Notes under the pieces: generated by a model
The model's input: only the letters and a program-made list of their open reading frames with translations
Databases searched by the model: none
Told to the model about the DNA's origin: nothing
Assembly: GCA_937873665.1 (NCBI GenBank)
Contig: CALMYW010000394.1
Span: 868,001 to 932,000 of the forward strand
DNA length: 64,000 bases
Reading direction: 5' to 3'
Source of the DNA: an uncultured Sphingorhabdus sp.
GTDB lineage: Bacteria; Pseudomonadota; Alphaproteobacteria; Sphingomonadales; Sphingomonadaceae
Position numbers and translations under genes: made by a program
Part shown: in pieces, positions 17,514-25,299 of the stretch
How positions within the stretch are numbered: the stretch's first letter is position 1
Layout of the letters: each line of letters opens with the position of its first letter

Positions 17514-17819
17514 ATGCGCAAACCCATAGACATCGATTCGGAACTGAAGGTGCTCGCCGACAAAGCGAAGCAACTGAAAGAGCGCCGCGTCCAACAGCTT
17601 GGCGAGCTGGTCATCGCCACCGGCGCGGATGCGCGGGACGCGGAAACGCTCGCGGGCGCGTTGCTTGAAATCAAGGAAACCAACGACGGCGCACGAAAGG
17701 AGAGCTGGCGCAAACGCGGCGCGGCTTTCTTTCAAGGCACAGCGCGCAAGCGTGGAACGCGAACTGAACGCTTGTCCGAAGGCGCTCAGGCGACTGACAG
17801 CGGCGCGGCATCGGCTTGA
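17514..17819 (+). CDS. traC: TraC-like conjugal transfer protein
   Basis: A 101-residue, strongly charged protein (MRKPIDIDSELKVLADKAKQ) with a predicted N-terminal coiled coil and the segment QLGELVIATGADARDAETLAGALL seen in Ti-type TraC proteins. TraC proteins are accessory relaxosome components. It is divergent from traA across the oriT region. Its 3' part may overlap an out-of-frame 5' extension of traD. Confidence 0.75.
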   Translation: MRKPIDIDSELKVLADKAKQLKERRVQQLGELVIATGADARDAETLAGALLEIKETNDGARKESWRKRGAAFFQGTARKRGTRTERLSEGAQATDSGAASA

Positions 17820-17841
17820 AGCGCGAAAGGCCCGCACCGAC

Positions 17842-18075
17842 ATGCGCGAATGGCAGGTCAAACGGCGCGAGCGGACGCGGCAGTTGATCGAACTGGGCGG
17901 CCTTGTCGTGAAGGCCGATCTGGTCGAACTCACCAACGATGATCGCGCCACGCTCTACGGCGCGTTCCTCACCGTCGCCACCAAGCTGCGGGGCGATGAA
18001 CGCGACCAGGCGCTGATGCTGTGGAAGCGCAAGGGCAAGCGGGCGTTTGAAGCTGACGCGGATGAAGTGAGCTAA
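17842..18075 (+). CDS. traD: TraD-like conjugal transfer protein (small)
   Basis: A 77-residue protein with the Ti-type small TraD signature MREWQVKRRERTRQLIELGG, then LVVKADLVELTNDDRATLYG and the C-terminal LWKRKGKRAFEAD. It is a relaxosome accessory, not the coupling ATPase. The ATG at 17842 gives the standard core. The frame is open upstream, and a GTG at 17752 inside traC would add 30 basic residues (VERELNACPKALRRL). Confidence 0.75.
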   Translation: MREWQVKRRERTRQLIELGGLVVKADLVELTNDDRATLYGAFLTVATKLRGDERDQALMLWKRKGKRAFEADADEVS

Positions 18076-18090
18076 GACGTAAGCGCGGTT

Positions 18091-19020
18091 CTAAGCAAGC
18101 GGGTCCAAAGTTCCCAACCATGCGACGAGCGCGATTATGGCCGCCGCCGTTGCCGCTTCGACAACGACGCTACGACGCATCGCCATAAGTTCGGCGCGGG
18201 GTTCGCCGGTTTGCCGGGCGTTTGCGAGTGCCGGGGTCAAGCGCCACCGGTTGAGCGCCGCCAGTGCGAGCATCGCGACGAACGCAGCCAGCTTGGCAAA
18301 CAGAAGCTGGCCATATGGCCCCGCAAGGCTGTCGCCGATCCCATTCCAGCCGACGATCATCTGACCGTTGACGATTCCGGTGGCGATAATCAGCGCAACG
18401 CAAGCGGTTCCAATACGCCCGAACTGCGCAAGTGCGCGCGCCGCAATTGCCGGTCTGCCGGACGATGCTGCACCGTCCGATGACCGCAACAGCCACAGGA
18501 AGCACAGGATTGCTCCCAGCCAGATCGCGGCAGACAGCATATGGACGGTATCCGAAACGCGATGCACCGTTCCGGCCACGCCCTCCGTCGCAGCGGCATG
18601 GCCCGACCAGACAAGCGTTGAAAGCGACACTGCGCCAAGTACCGCGACGGCGCACAGCCGAAAACCTGTCCGGTCGGTGCGCCAGGCAAGCACCAACAGG
18701 GCCGTAACCAATGCCGCCAGCCGCCCAAGTGCGGCACGGCCTGCGTCGGTCTCGCTCACCATCGACAGGAGCATCGTTCCGTCGATCTCAGCCAGCGTCA
18801 CGCCCATCATGTTGGCACTCATCACGATGAATCCGCCGACTGTGGCGCATAATGCGATGGCCGCAAGGATAGGTAGGAGCGCGCCCAATGCCAGGTTTAC
18901 TGTTGCATCCGCCCGTTCGTTTGACCGCAAGGCATAAAGCGGAAAGGCAGCGATGCCGACAAGCAGCATCTGGCTCGCAAATTGTGCGAACCTGATGCAA
19001 ATGCCGACCCATTCGGGCAT
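18091..19020 (-). CDS. copD: CopD, copper-resistance inner-membrane protein
   Basis: A 309-residue integral membrane protein with about eight hydrophobic segments and the CopD domain. Visible marks are TLVWSGHAAATEGVAGTVHR, VSDTVHMLSAAIWLGAILCF and the C-terminal helices. CopD works with periplasmic CopC in copper handling across the inner membrane. It starts 6 bases after the copC stop, so the two form an operon. It is convergent with traD. Confidence 0.9.
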   Translation of the reverse strand: MPEWVGICIRFAQFASQMLLVGIAAFPLYALRSNERADATVNLALGALLPILAAIALCATVGGFIVMSANMMGVTLAEIDGTMLLSMVSETDAGRAALGRLAALVTALLVLAWRTDRTGFRLCAVAVLGAVSLSTLVWSGHAAATEGVAGTVHRVSDTVHMLSAAIWLGAILCFLWLLRSSDGAASSGRPAIAARALAQFGRIGTACVALIIATGIVNGQMIVGWNGIGDSLAGPYGQLLFAKLAAFVAMLALAALNRWRLTPALANARQTGEPRAELMAMRRSVVVEAATAAAIIALVAWLGTLDPLA

Positions 19021-19026
19021 AAGCGC

Positions 19027-19407
19027 TTACTTGACCTTGAAGCTGAACTCGCTGCCCATGCGGTGGCTGTCCGCGCCAGCTGCCGACCATTTGACGGTAT
19101 AGCTTCCCGGCACCAGCGCCTTCTTGAGCAAAAGCGTCATCGACTTGCCATCCTTACCCATCTGCGACGTATGCGCCATCTTCATGGGCGGGTGATCTTT
19201 CATGCCGGGCATTCCGGTCATGATAACCTCGGTCTTGACCGTCGGTGCGATCAACCTTTCGCTGAGTTTGAGTTCAATGCGGCTTGGCTTTGCAACAGTC
19301 GCATTCGCAGCGGGCGTCGAAGCCGTCAGCTTGACATGAGCAAGCACCGCCGTCGGCAAGATTGCGAGTGACGCAGCGGCGACAGCGGGAATAAGGAACT
19401 TGAGCAT
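19027..19407 (-). CDS. copC: CopC, periplasmic copper-binding protein
   Basis: A 126-residue secreted protein. A signal peptide ends at VLA, so the mature chain starts AHVKL, placing the N-terminal His that binds Cu(II). The CopC beta-barrel follows, with the Met/His-rich loop MTGMPGMKDHPPMKMAH and the C-terminal GSYTVKWSAAGADSHRMGSEFSF, which adds further His/Met ligands. It is the first gene of copCD and is divergent from the CnrYXH-like operon. Confidence 0.93.
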   Translation of the reverse strand: MLKFLIPAVAAASLAILPTAVLAHVKLTASTPAANATVAKPSRIELKLSERLIAPTVKTEVIMTGMPGMKDHPPMKMAHTSQMGKDGKSMTLLLKKALVPGSYTVKWSAAGADSHRMGSEFSFKVK

Positions 19408-19545
19408 TTGTATCTCCGTGGTGAGCTTTCAGAGGAAATACGCACGGGCAGCAATCGTCCCTCACGCAATGTCGCCTCGCCTGTTATGAGGGGTGAGATC
19501 ATCCGATGCGTATGAGGATTTAGAACTTTGTCGAGAGTTGCGGTT
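19408..19545. promoter_or_regulatory. Divergent promoter region between copCD and the CnrYXH-like/copAB operon
   Basis: This 138-base gap separates the divergent copC and CnrY-like starts, so promoters for both operons should lie here. It is the natural place for a promoter read by the ECF sigma factor encoded downstream. I could not assign convincing -35/-10 elements. Confidence 0.5.
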
Positions 19546-19812
19546 ATGAACGATCTTTTGCCCCATTTGCGCGATGCACCCGTGCCTGACGCATTAGGCG
19601 CGCTGGATGATGCGGTGTTGGCTGCACTCGCCACCCGCCGCCGCGAACAAGCGACCGGGCCGCGCCTGCTCGCGCTGGCGGCGCTGCTGTCGCTTGGCAC
19701 CGGCGTCGCCGCTGGCAGCATATCGGGCAGTCCCGCAGTTGCTGCGCCCCCGCTATCCCCGTTCGCCAGCAACAGCGTGCTGGCACCTTCGACGCTGCTG
19801 GACCCGCGCTGA
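19546..19812 (+). CDS. CnrY-like membrane anti-sigma factor
   Basis: An 88-residue protein with a cytosolic N-terminal half (MNDLLPHLRDAPVPDALGALD) and one transmembrane helix near residues 43-60 (LLALAALLSLGTGVAAG). The organisation matches CnrY, which binds the ECF sigma factor and is released by CnrX. The ATG at 19546 is chosen over the TTG at 19528. It is directly followed by the sensor and sigma genes. Sequence similarity is too weak for certainty; context carries the call. Confidence 0.7.
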   Translation: MNDLLPHLRDAPVPDALGALDDAVLAALATRRREQATGPRLLALAALLSLGTGVAAGSISGSPAVAAPPLSPFASNSVLAPSTLLDPR

Positions 19813-20268
19813 ATGGTAGGCTGGAAGCGGATTACGCTGATTGCGGTCGTCGCTTTCGCGGCGGCGTTGGCGGGTGTTTTCATCGGCCGGGCAGTGTCCG
19901 ATCAGCCGCGCCCTAGCGAAACCGAGCTCCATGCCCTGCTGCACAGCCGGTTGAAGCTCGATCCTGCGCAACATGCCAAGATCGAAGCCATTGAGGCGCG
20001 CTTCGCCGTCCGGCGCAAGGCGCTCGAACTGGAAATGCGCGCTGCGAACGCTAGGCTCGCGAGCGCCATTGAGGCCGAGCATGGTTATGGCCCGCAAGTG
20101 ACAGCGGCGGTCGATCATAGCCACCATGTCATGGGCGAACTCCAGAAAGAGACGCTCGAGCATCTTTTTGCCATGCGCGCCGTCCTCAATCCCGAACAGG
20201 CGCGCATGTTCGATGCGACCGTGGTCAAGGCGCTAACCGCCGAAGCCCAGCCTTCACAGAGTAAGTGA
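19813..20268 (+). CDS. CnrX-like periplasmic heavy-metal sensor
   Basis: A 151-residue protein with an N-terminal membrane anchor (residues 8-24) and a four-helix periplasmic domain. The metal ligands known for CnrX (H42, H46, E63, H119, M123) are all present at a constant offset of two: H40 and H44 in ELHALLHSRL, E61, and H117 and M121 in ETLEHLFAMRAVL. Metal binding would loosen the anti-sigma factor. It lies between the CnrY-like and sigma genes, with an ATG one base after the upstream stop. The metal sensed here may be copper, given the neighbours. Confidence 0.85.
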   Translation: MVGWKRITLIAVVAFAAALAGVFIGRAVSDQPRPSETELHALLHSRLKLDPAQHAKIEAIEARFAVRRKALELEMRAANARLASAIEAEHGYGPQVTAAVDHSHHVMGELQKETLEHLFAMRAVLNPEQARMFDATVVKALTAEAQPSQSK

Positions 20269-20831
20269 GCCTCGATCTCTCCGAATGCAGCGATGCCGAG
20301 CTGAGGGCGCTTGCGCTCGGCGGAAACGAGGCTAGCTTCCGCGAATTTCTGGCGCGCTATAAATTGCCGGTCTATCGCCTGATCCGCAGCACCATCGGTG
20401 ATGCCGATGAAGCGCTGGACCTGACGCAAGAGAGCTTCGTTTCCGCTTTCGCGGCACTCAAATCTTACGATCCGGGGCGATCCTTTCAGACATGGATTTC
20501 GCGCATTGCGCTCAACAAATGCCGCGATTGGGCGCGGCGGCGTGCGGTGCGCAGCTTCTTCACGCGGGCAGCCCCGATGGAGGACGGCCTCGCCGTGGCT
20601 GCCGAACAGCCCTTGCCCGATGCAGAAGCGTTCGACCGAGCCGAGCTGGCGCACGTCATGCAAGCAATGGCCCGCTTGCCGCACCGCTTGCGCGAGGTGC
20701 TGGTGCTGCGAACGGTCGAGGGACTTAGCCAGGCCGAAGCGGCGGAGGTTCTGGGGGTCAGCGAAAAGGCCGTCGAAACCCGGCTCTATCGTGCGCGGGG
20801 CCGGTTGGGCGAAATCTTGGGAGAAGATTGA
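20265..20831 (+). CDS. ECF sigma factor (CnrH-like)
   Basis: A 188-residue sigma-70 family protein. Region 2 (about residues 20-85) has DEALDLTQESFVSAFAALKSYDPGRSFQTWISRIALN, and region 4 (about 125-180) has LPHRLREVLVLRTVEGLSQAEAAEVLGVSEKAVETRLYRARGRL, split here by an intact helix-turn-helix. The GTG start overlaps the sensor stop (GTGA). It likely transcribes the divergent promoters at 19408-19545 when metal is sensed. Confidence 0.9.
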   Translation: MSLDLSECSDAELRALALGGNEASFREFLARYKLPVYRLIRSTIGDADEALDLTQESFVSAFAALKSYDPGRSFQTWISRIALNKCRDWARRRAVRSFFTRAAPMEDGLAVAAEQPLPDAEAFDRAELAHVMQAMARLPHRLREVLVLRTVEGLSQAEAAEVLGVSEKAVETRLYRARGRLGEILGED

Positions 20832-20862
20832 GGGGTGGCGGCAAGGCGTGCGTAAAGAGGAT

Positions 20863-22638
20863 ATGGCAACCGACATATCGCTTCCGATGCAAAATCCCAT
20901 GAATCGCCGCTCGCTGCTCAAGGGCGCGACAATGGCCGGGAGCGCAATGGCGCTTGGCGAGCTGTTCCCGGCTTGGGCGAAGAGCGGGTCACATGGGCTG
21001 CACGCTGTTGCCGGACAGCCGGGGACGCTCAACGGCCCTGAAATTGAGCTAAGCGTCGGCCAGTCGGCCTTCCGCCTCGGCAAGAAAACAGGCCATGCCT
21101 ATACCGTCAATGGCACGCTGCCCGCGCCGCTGATCCGGCTTCGCGAGGGGCAGAATATCAAGCTGGTCGTGCGCAACACATTATCCGAAGACACGTCGGT
21201 ACACTGGCACGGAATGCTGTTGCCTTTCCAGATGGACGGCGTGCCGGGGGTGAGCTTCCCCGGCATCGGTCCCGGCGAGAGCTTCACTTACGAATTTCCG
21301 ATGCGGCAGCACGGCACCTATTGGTATCACAGCCACAGCCATATGCAGGAAGCAATGGGCATGTATGGCGCATTGATCGTCGATCCGGCGGGCGCAGACC
21401 CGATCAAATATGACCGCGAGCATGTGCTGGTGATTTCCGATTGGAGTTTCCAGCACGCCCACACCAACTTCAAGAAACAGAAGCAGAAGGCAGGCTATTT
21501 CAACAAGCGGAAGCAGACATTTGGGGGTTTGCTGAAGGGCAAGGATCAGCCGCTGTCCGAGCGAGTGATGTGGGGCCAGATGCTGATGGACCCGACTGAT
21601 ATCGCCGATGTGACCGGCGCTTACTACCATTACCTGATCAACGGCCATGACAGCATGGGCAACTGGACAGGTATTTTCCAACCCGGTGAGCGGGTGCGGC
21701 TGCGGATCATCAATGCGGCAGCGATGAGCAATTTCAACATTCGCATTCCCGGCCTGCCGATGTGGGTGGTGGCCTCGGACGGATTGCCACTGACACCCGT
21801 CGAGACTGATGAGTTCCAGATTGCCGTCGCCGAGACATGGGACGTGATTATCGAACCCAAGGAAGCGATCCCCTACGCCTTTATCGCAGAAAGCATCGAC
21901 CGTTCGGGCCAATGCCGCGCGACACTTGCGCCGCAAATGGGGATGACGGCTCCCATCCCGCCACTACGCGAACGCCCGCTGCTCACCATGAAGGACATGG
22001 GCATGGATCATGGCGGGGGCGACATGGCCGGAATGGACCATAGCGCGATGGGGCATGATATGGCGGCGATGGATCATGGCGACATGAACATGCGCGATCC
22101 TTCGGTCGCGCCGCAGGTCAAGATGGGGCCGGGTGTCGCCAGCCTCGCGCCCACTCCGCTGGACCGCAATGCCGAGCGCCCAACCGGCCTGGAAAAGGTG
22201 CCGCACCGCGTGCTGACGCTCAGCCAGCTCCGCGCGCTCGAACCCAATCCTGACCAGCGCAAGCCGTCGCGCGAAATCGACGTCCATCTGACCGCCAATA
22301 TGGAACGCTATATGTGGTCGATGGACGGCGTGAAATATTCGGAGAAGACCGAACCGCTGCCCTTCCGCCACAATGAGCGGGTGCGGGTGAACCTCATCAA
22401 CCACACGATGATGCCGCATCCAATTCATCTGCATGGCCATTTCTTCGAAGTGGTGAACGGCCAAAAGGGCCAATATCCGCGCAAAAATGTCATCAATGTG
22501 CTGCCCGGCGCAAAAGTGACCTTCGATTTCACGGCTGACGCAATGGGCGACTGGGCCTTTCACTGCCACATGCTGATGCACATGCACGCGGGCATGTTCA
22601 GGGTGGTTACCGTGCGGCATGAGGAGAGCGGCGAATGA
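20863..22638 (+). CDS. copA: CopA, periplasmic multicopper oxidase
   Basis: A 591-residue copper oxidase. A Tat signal (MNRRSLLKGATMAGSAMALG) sits a few residues in, so the enzyme is exported folded. All four copper-ligand blocks are present: SVHWHGMLLP, GTYWYHSHSHMQ, HPIHLHGHFF and WAFHCHMLMHMHAGM. A Met/His-rich insert near 22000-22085 (GMDHGGGDMAGMDHSAMG) is typical of CopA. The ATG at 20863 is close to AAAGAGG; ATGs at 20887 and 20899 are alternatives nearer the Tat motif. It follows the sigma factor by 31 bases and is coupled to copB. Confidence 0.93.
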   Translation: MATDISLPMQNPMNRRSLLKGATMAGSAMALGELFPAWAKSGSHGLHAVAGQPGTLNGPEIELSVGQSAFRLGKKTGHAYTVNGTLPAPLIRLREGQNIKLVVRNTLSEDTSVHWHGMLLPFQMDGVPGVSFPGIGPGESFTYEFPMRQHGTYWYHSHSHMQEAMGMYGALIVDPAGADPIKYDREHVLVISDWSFQHAHTNFKKQKQKAGYFNKRKQTFGGLLKGKDQPLSERVMWGQMLMDPTDIADVTGAYYHYLINGHDSMGNWTGIFQPGERVRLRIINAAAMSNFNIRIPGLPMWVVASDGLPLTPVETDEFQIAVAETWDVIIEPKEAIPYAFIAESIDRSGQCRATLAPQMGMTAPIPPLRERPLLTMKDMGMDHGGGDMAGMDHSAMGHDMAAMDHGDMNMRDPSVAPQVKMGPGVASLAPTPLDRNAERPTGLEKVPHRVLTLSQLRALEPNPDQRKPSREIDVHLTANMERYMWSMDGVKYSEKTEPLPFRHNERVRVNLINHTMMPHPIHLHGHFFEVVNGQKGQYPRKNVINVLPGAKVTFDFTADAMGDWAFHCHMLMHMHAGMFRVVTVRHEESGE

Positions 22639-23699
22639 AGCTCGCTCTTGCCATTGCTGCCGGTCTTGCTTTGCCGGGTTCCGCCTTTGCGCAGGCGCAT
22701 CAAGGGCAGCATGACATGGCTGCCGAGCCGGAAAAGCCAAAAACCCCGCCTGCCGAGGCCGACCCTCATGCCGGTCACGATATGAGTGGGATGGAAGAAA
22801 ACCCGACCGCGCCCGCGCAGGCTGTCGATCCCGCTTGCCCGCCTGAGCACGCGAAAATGGGCCATTGCACGCCCAAGACAGATGCACCCGCGCCCGCTGC
22901 CGATCCCCATGCGGGCCACGATATGGGGTCAATGCCGAATGCCGAGCAGGACGGCGAAGTCGGCAGCGCACCCGCCCCGGCCCCGCCGGGCGATCACGTA
23001 GCCGATTCCATATATGGCGCGGACGTAATGTCGCAGTCCCGCAAGGAACTGGCCTATGAGGTCGGCGGCATGGGCTATTCGCTGGTCATACTCGATCTTG
23101 CCGAAGTCGGCTTTCACAAGGGCCACGAAAGCTACCGGTTCGAGGGCGAAGTCTTCACCGGCGGCAATATCAACCGGTTCGGCGTGAAGTTTGAAGGCGA
23201 AGGGGTTTTCGGCAAAACCATCGACGATCTCGAATTGCAGGCGCTCTATTCGCGCGCCATCGCGCCCTATTGGAACTTGCAGGCAGGTATTCGCCACGAC
23301 ATCCGGCCAGACCCGTCGCGCACCTACGCCGTGGCAGGTGTCGAAGGGCTTGCGCCCTACTGGTTCAAAATCAATGCCGCAGCCTTTCTGTCCAACAAAG
23401 GCGAGGTCCGCGCGCGCGCGGAAGGCTCCTATGACCTCCGGCTGACGCAGGAACTGATCCTCCAGCCCCGCATCGAAGCAAATTTGTCGTTCCAGGACAT
23501 TCCGGCAATCGGTGTCGGTTCGGGGCTGACCGATTTCGAGGCGGGCCTGCGGCTACGCTATGAGATTCGCCAAGAATTCGCGCCTTACGTCGGTGTCGAA
23601 TGGCGCAGGAAAACCGGCGATACGGCCCGTTTTGCAAGGCTTGCGGGCGATGGCCCGGATACGCTCAGCGTCGTTGCAGGCGTCAGAATCTGGTTCTGA
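22635..23699 (+). CDS. copB: CopB, outer-membrane copper-resistance protein
   Basis: A 354-residue protein with a signal peptide ending AFAQA, a His/Met-rich periplasmic stretch with repeated HAGHDM motifs (about residues 30-110), and a CopB beta-barrel from about residue 120 (ADSIYGADVMSQSRKELAYE) to the final VRIWF. It is thought to bind copper and sit in the outer membrane. Its ATG overlaps the copA stop (ATGA). Confidence 0.92.
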   Translation: MKLALAIAAGLALPGSAFAQAHQGQHDMAAEPEKPKTPPAEADPHAGHDMSGMEENPTAPAQAVDPACPPEHAKMGHCTPKTDAPAPAADPHAGHDMGSMPNAEQDGEVGSAPAPAPPGDHVADSIYGADVMSQSRKELAYEVGGMGYSLVILDLAEVGFHKGHESYRFEGEVFTGGNINRFGVKFEGEGVFGKTIDDLELQALYSRAIAPYWNLQAGIRHDIRPDPSRTYAVAGVEGLAPYWFKINAAAFLSNKGEVRARAEGSYDLRLTQELILQPRIEANLSFQDIPAIGVGSGLTDFEAGLRLRYEIRQEFAPYVGVEWRRKTGDTARFARLAGDGPDTLSVVAGVRIWF

Positions 23700-24418
23700 T
23701 GGGAAAACGGACGCGCCTTCACCTTGCTGCAAGCCGTGTCCATAAATGGCTGGCACTCATTATCGGCGCGCAGCTCCTGATCTGGTTTTCCAGCGGCGTG
23801 CTGATGAGTTTCCTACCCATCGAAAAGGTGCGCGGCGAGCATCTCGTTGACCGCGAGCGCGTTGTCGCCGTTCCTGCTACGCCCGATCTCGTGTCGCCGA
23901 CCCAGTTGCTCGCATCGGCCAAGGCTCCGGTCGAAAGCATCTCGTTTGTCATGCTTGCCGGTCGCCCGGTCGCGCAGGTGGCGACGGCGGACGGCATCAA
24001 GCTGTTCGATGCGGTTTCTGGCAATCCGCTGCCGCCGGTCGATGCGACGCTCGCCCACGCCATCGCCAGCGATGCGTGGAAGGCCCAGGCTAAACCTGAC
24101 GCCAAGGTCATTAGCGTCCTTGCCGAAAGCCCGGAATATCGCGGCACGCTTCCGGCATGGCGGGTCGCCTTCGCCGATCCCGACAATACCAGCGTCTTCA
24201 TAGCCGCCGACACGGGCAAAATCTCGGCGGTTCGCACCGGCACATGGCGGCTCTACGATTTCTTCTGGAGCCTTCACATCATGGACTGGAAGAACCATGA
24301 GAATTTCAATACATGGTGGCTCCTCACCTTTGCCATTGGAGGTCTTGTCATGGGGCTGGTGGGAACGATCTTGCTAGTCATGCGCTGGCCGATACGCCGC
24401 AAGCGGCGGGCAGCATGA
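23699..24418 (+). CDS. PepSY-domain inner-membrane protein
   Basis: A 239-residue protein with an N-terminal helix (WLALIIGAQLLIWFSSGVLM), a periplasmic PepSY-like region around PAWRVAFADPDNTSVFIAADTG, and a second helix near the C terminus (LTFAIGGLVMGLVGTILLVM). It starts on the last base of the copB stop. PepSY membrane proteins often accompany copper or iron reductase and uptake systems. A role in reducing or handling periplasmic copper is inferred. Confidence 0.8.
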   Translation: MGKRTRLHLAASRVHKWLALIIGAQLLIWFSSGVLMSFLPIEKVRGEHLVDRERVVAVPATPDLVSPTQLLASAKAPVESISFVMLAGRPVAQVATADGIKLFDAVSGNPLPPVDATLAHAIASDAWKAQAKPDAKVISVLAESPEYRGTLPAWRVAFADPDNTSVFIAADTGKISAVRTGTWRLYDFFWSLHIMDWKNHENFNTWWLLTFAIGGLVMGLVGTILLVMRWPIRRKRRAA

Positions 24419-24780
24419 AGGGACTGAGCCTCATGATTCTGGCCTTGGCGCTGGTGTTCCGCGCCGCGCCAATCTGCGCAGCCCCACCCGAAGCACCGCA
24501 CGTCATAATGGCCGCAAATTGCGAGAGCATGGCTGATCAGGGCGCACCCGAGAGCGATCATGACAAGGGTAAGGCAGCACAAATCTGCCATGCCTGCGCC
24601 TTCGCGGTTTCCGAGCAACCGTCATCGCTCGGCGCGTGGTTCTGGAAAGCACCGGCGGTCCTAGTGCCGTCACAGCGCCAAATGGCAGGCACAATGCGCA
24701 AACCACCGACACCGCCCCCGCGCCTTGGTTCCGCTTCAACATTTCAACATTTCAACATTAATATTGGAGTTAAATCATGA
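24415..24780 (+). CDS. Small secreted protein with CxxC and Pro-rich tail (DUF2946-like)
   Basis: A 121-residue protein with a signal-like N terminus (MKGLSLMILALALVFRAAPICAA), a central QICHACAF CxxC motif, and a Pro-rich tail (KPPTPPPRLG). This layout resembles DUF2946 proteins found next to copper and TonB genes. It overlaps the PepSY stop (ATGA) and the next gene (ATGA). Metal binding through His/Cys (CHAC) is plausible but not shown. Confidence 0.6.
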   Translation: MKGLSLMILALALVFRAAPICAAPPEAPHVIMAANCESMADQGAPESDHDKGKAAQICHACAFAVSEQPSSLGAWFWKAPAVLVPSQRQMAGTMRKPPTPPPRLGSASTFQHFNINIGVKS

Positions 24781-24980
24781 AAACCAAATATCTACTCGGC
24801 GCGCTCGCGCTAACCATGTCCACCGCCGCCTTCGCCGCCGAACCGGCACCAGCGCCCAAAAAGGAATGCTGTTGCTGCAAGAAGGACGAACAGGGCAAAA
24901 TGGCCTGTTGCAAGGACAAGGACGCCATATCCGGCGAACAGGGCCATGAAGGCCATGACATGAAGGATATGAAGCATTGA
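24777..24980 (+). CDS. Tiny Cys/His/Met-rich periplasmic metal-binding protein
   Basis: A 67-residue protein: a clear signal peptide (cleaved after TAAFAA), then a 46-residue mature chain with KKECCCCKKDEQGKMACCK, giving six Cys, and a tail GHEGHDMKDMKH rich in His and Met. It has no known fold that I recognise. Composition and position directly behind copAB argue for a copper-binding or buffering peptide. An intrinsic terminator follows. Confidence 0.75.
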   Translation: MKTKYLLGALALTMSTAAFAAEPAPAPKKECCCCKKDEQGKMACCKDKDAISGEQGHEGHDMKDMKH

Positions 24981-24984
24981 CGAA

Positions 24985-25030
24985 AGATGCCGGGGGACGG
25001 GCAAGCGACCCCCGGCATCTGCCTTTTTTT
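24985..25030 (+). terminator. Intrinsic terminator within the copper gene cluster
   Basis: AGATGCCGGGGG (24985-24996) pairs perfectly with CCCCCGGCATCT (25009-25020) over 12 bp, and seven T residues (25024-25030) follow. It begins 5 bases after the preceding stop. It should end or attenuate the CnrYXH-copAB transcript before the DUF411 part. Confidence 0.9.
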
Positions 25031-25033
25031 CTC

Positions 25034-25049
25034 ATTCGAGGAGTCGAAT
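25034..25049 (+). promoter_or_regulatory. Hairpin presenting the ribosome binding site in its loop
   Basis: ATTCGA-GGAG-TCGAAT forms a 6-bp stem whose four-base loop is exactly the Shine-Dalgarno GGAG; the ATG follows one base later at 25051. This could tune translation of the small protein downstream. It could also be chance, as the stem is short. Confidence 0.45.
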
Positions 25050-25050
25050 C

Positions 25051-25299
25051 ATGATTACGAAAATTTCGCTCGTGCTCGGAACACTCGCGGTAGTCGGGAC
25101 GAGTGCCCCGGCCTTTGCGACTGATGCTCCGAAAAGGGGCCATTTCGAATGGCTCCATTCTCCGCAGCCCGGACCAAATAAGTCAAATTTGCCTAATTAC
25201 CGTCGCATCTGGATTGCGGATTCCGCGCCCGATGTGACGGTTGATGAGGGCCGGTGCATGACGATGGCCTGCTGTAATGCCGACGAGAAGCAGGCGTGA
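25051..25299 (+). CDS. Small secreted hypothetical protein with Met/Cys tail
   Basis: An 82-residue protein with a signal peptide (ISLVLGTLAVVGTSAPAFA), then a mature part with RGHFEWLHSPQPGPNKSNLP and a C-terminal cluster GRCMTMACC containing three Cys and two Met. No family recognised. It sits between an intrinsic terminator and a methyltransferase gene whose ATG directly abuts its stop. A metal-related role is inferred from context only. Confidence 0.65.
   Translation: MITKISLVLGTLAVVGTSAPAFATDAPKRGHFEWLHSPQPGPNKSNLPNYRRIWIADSAPDVTVDEGRCMTMACCNADEKQA

Noticed and set aside
14444..18075. A complete conjugative (self-transferable) element
   Set aside because: Only relaxase, TraC and TraD are present; no VirB/Trb or coupling-protein genes occur between the attachment sites.
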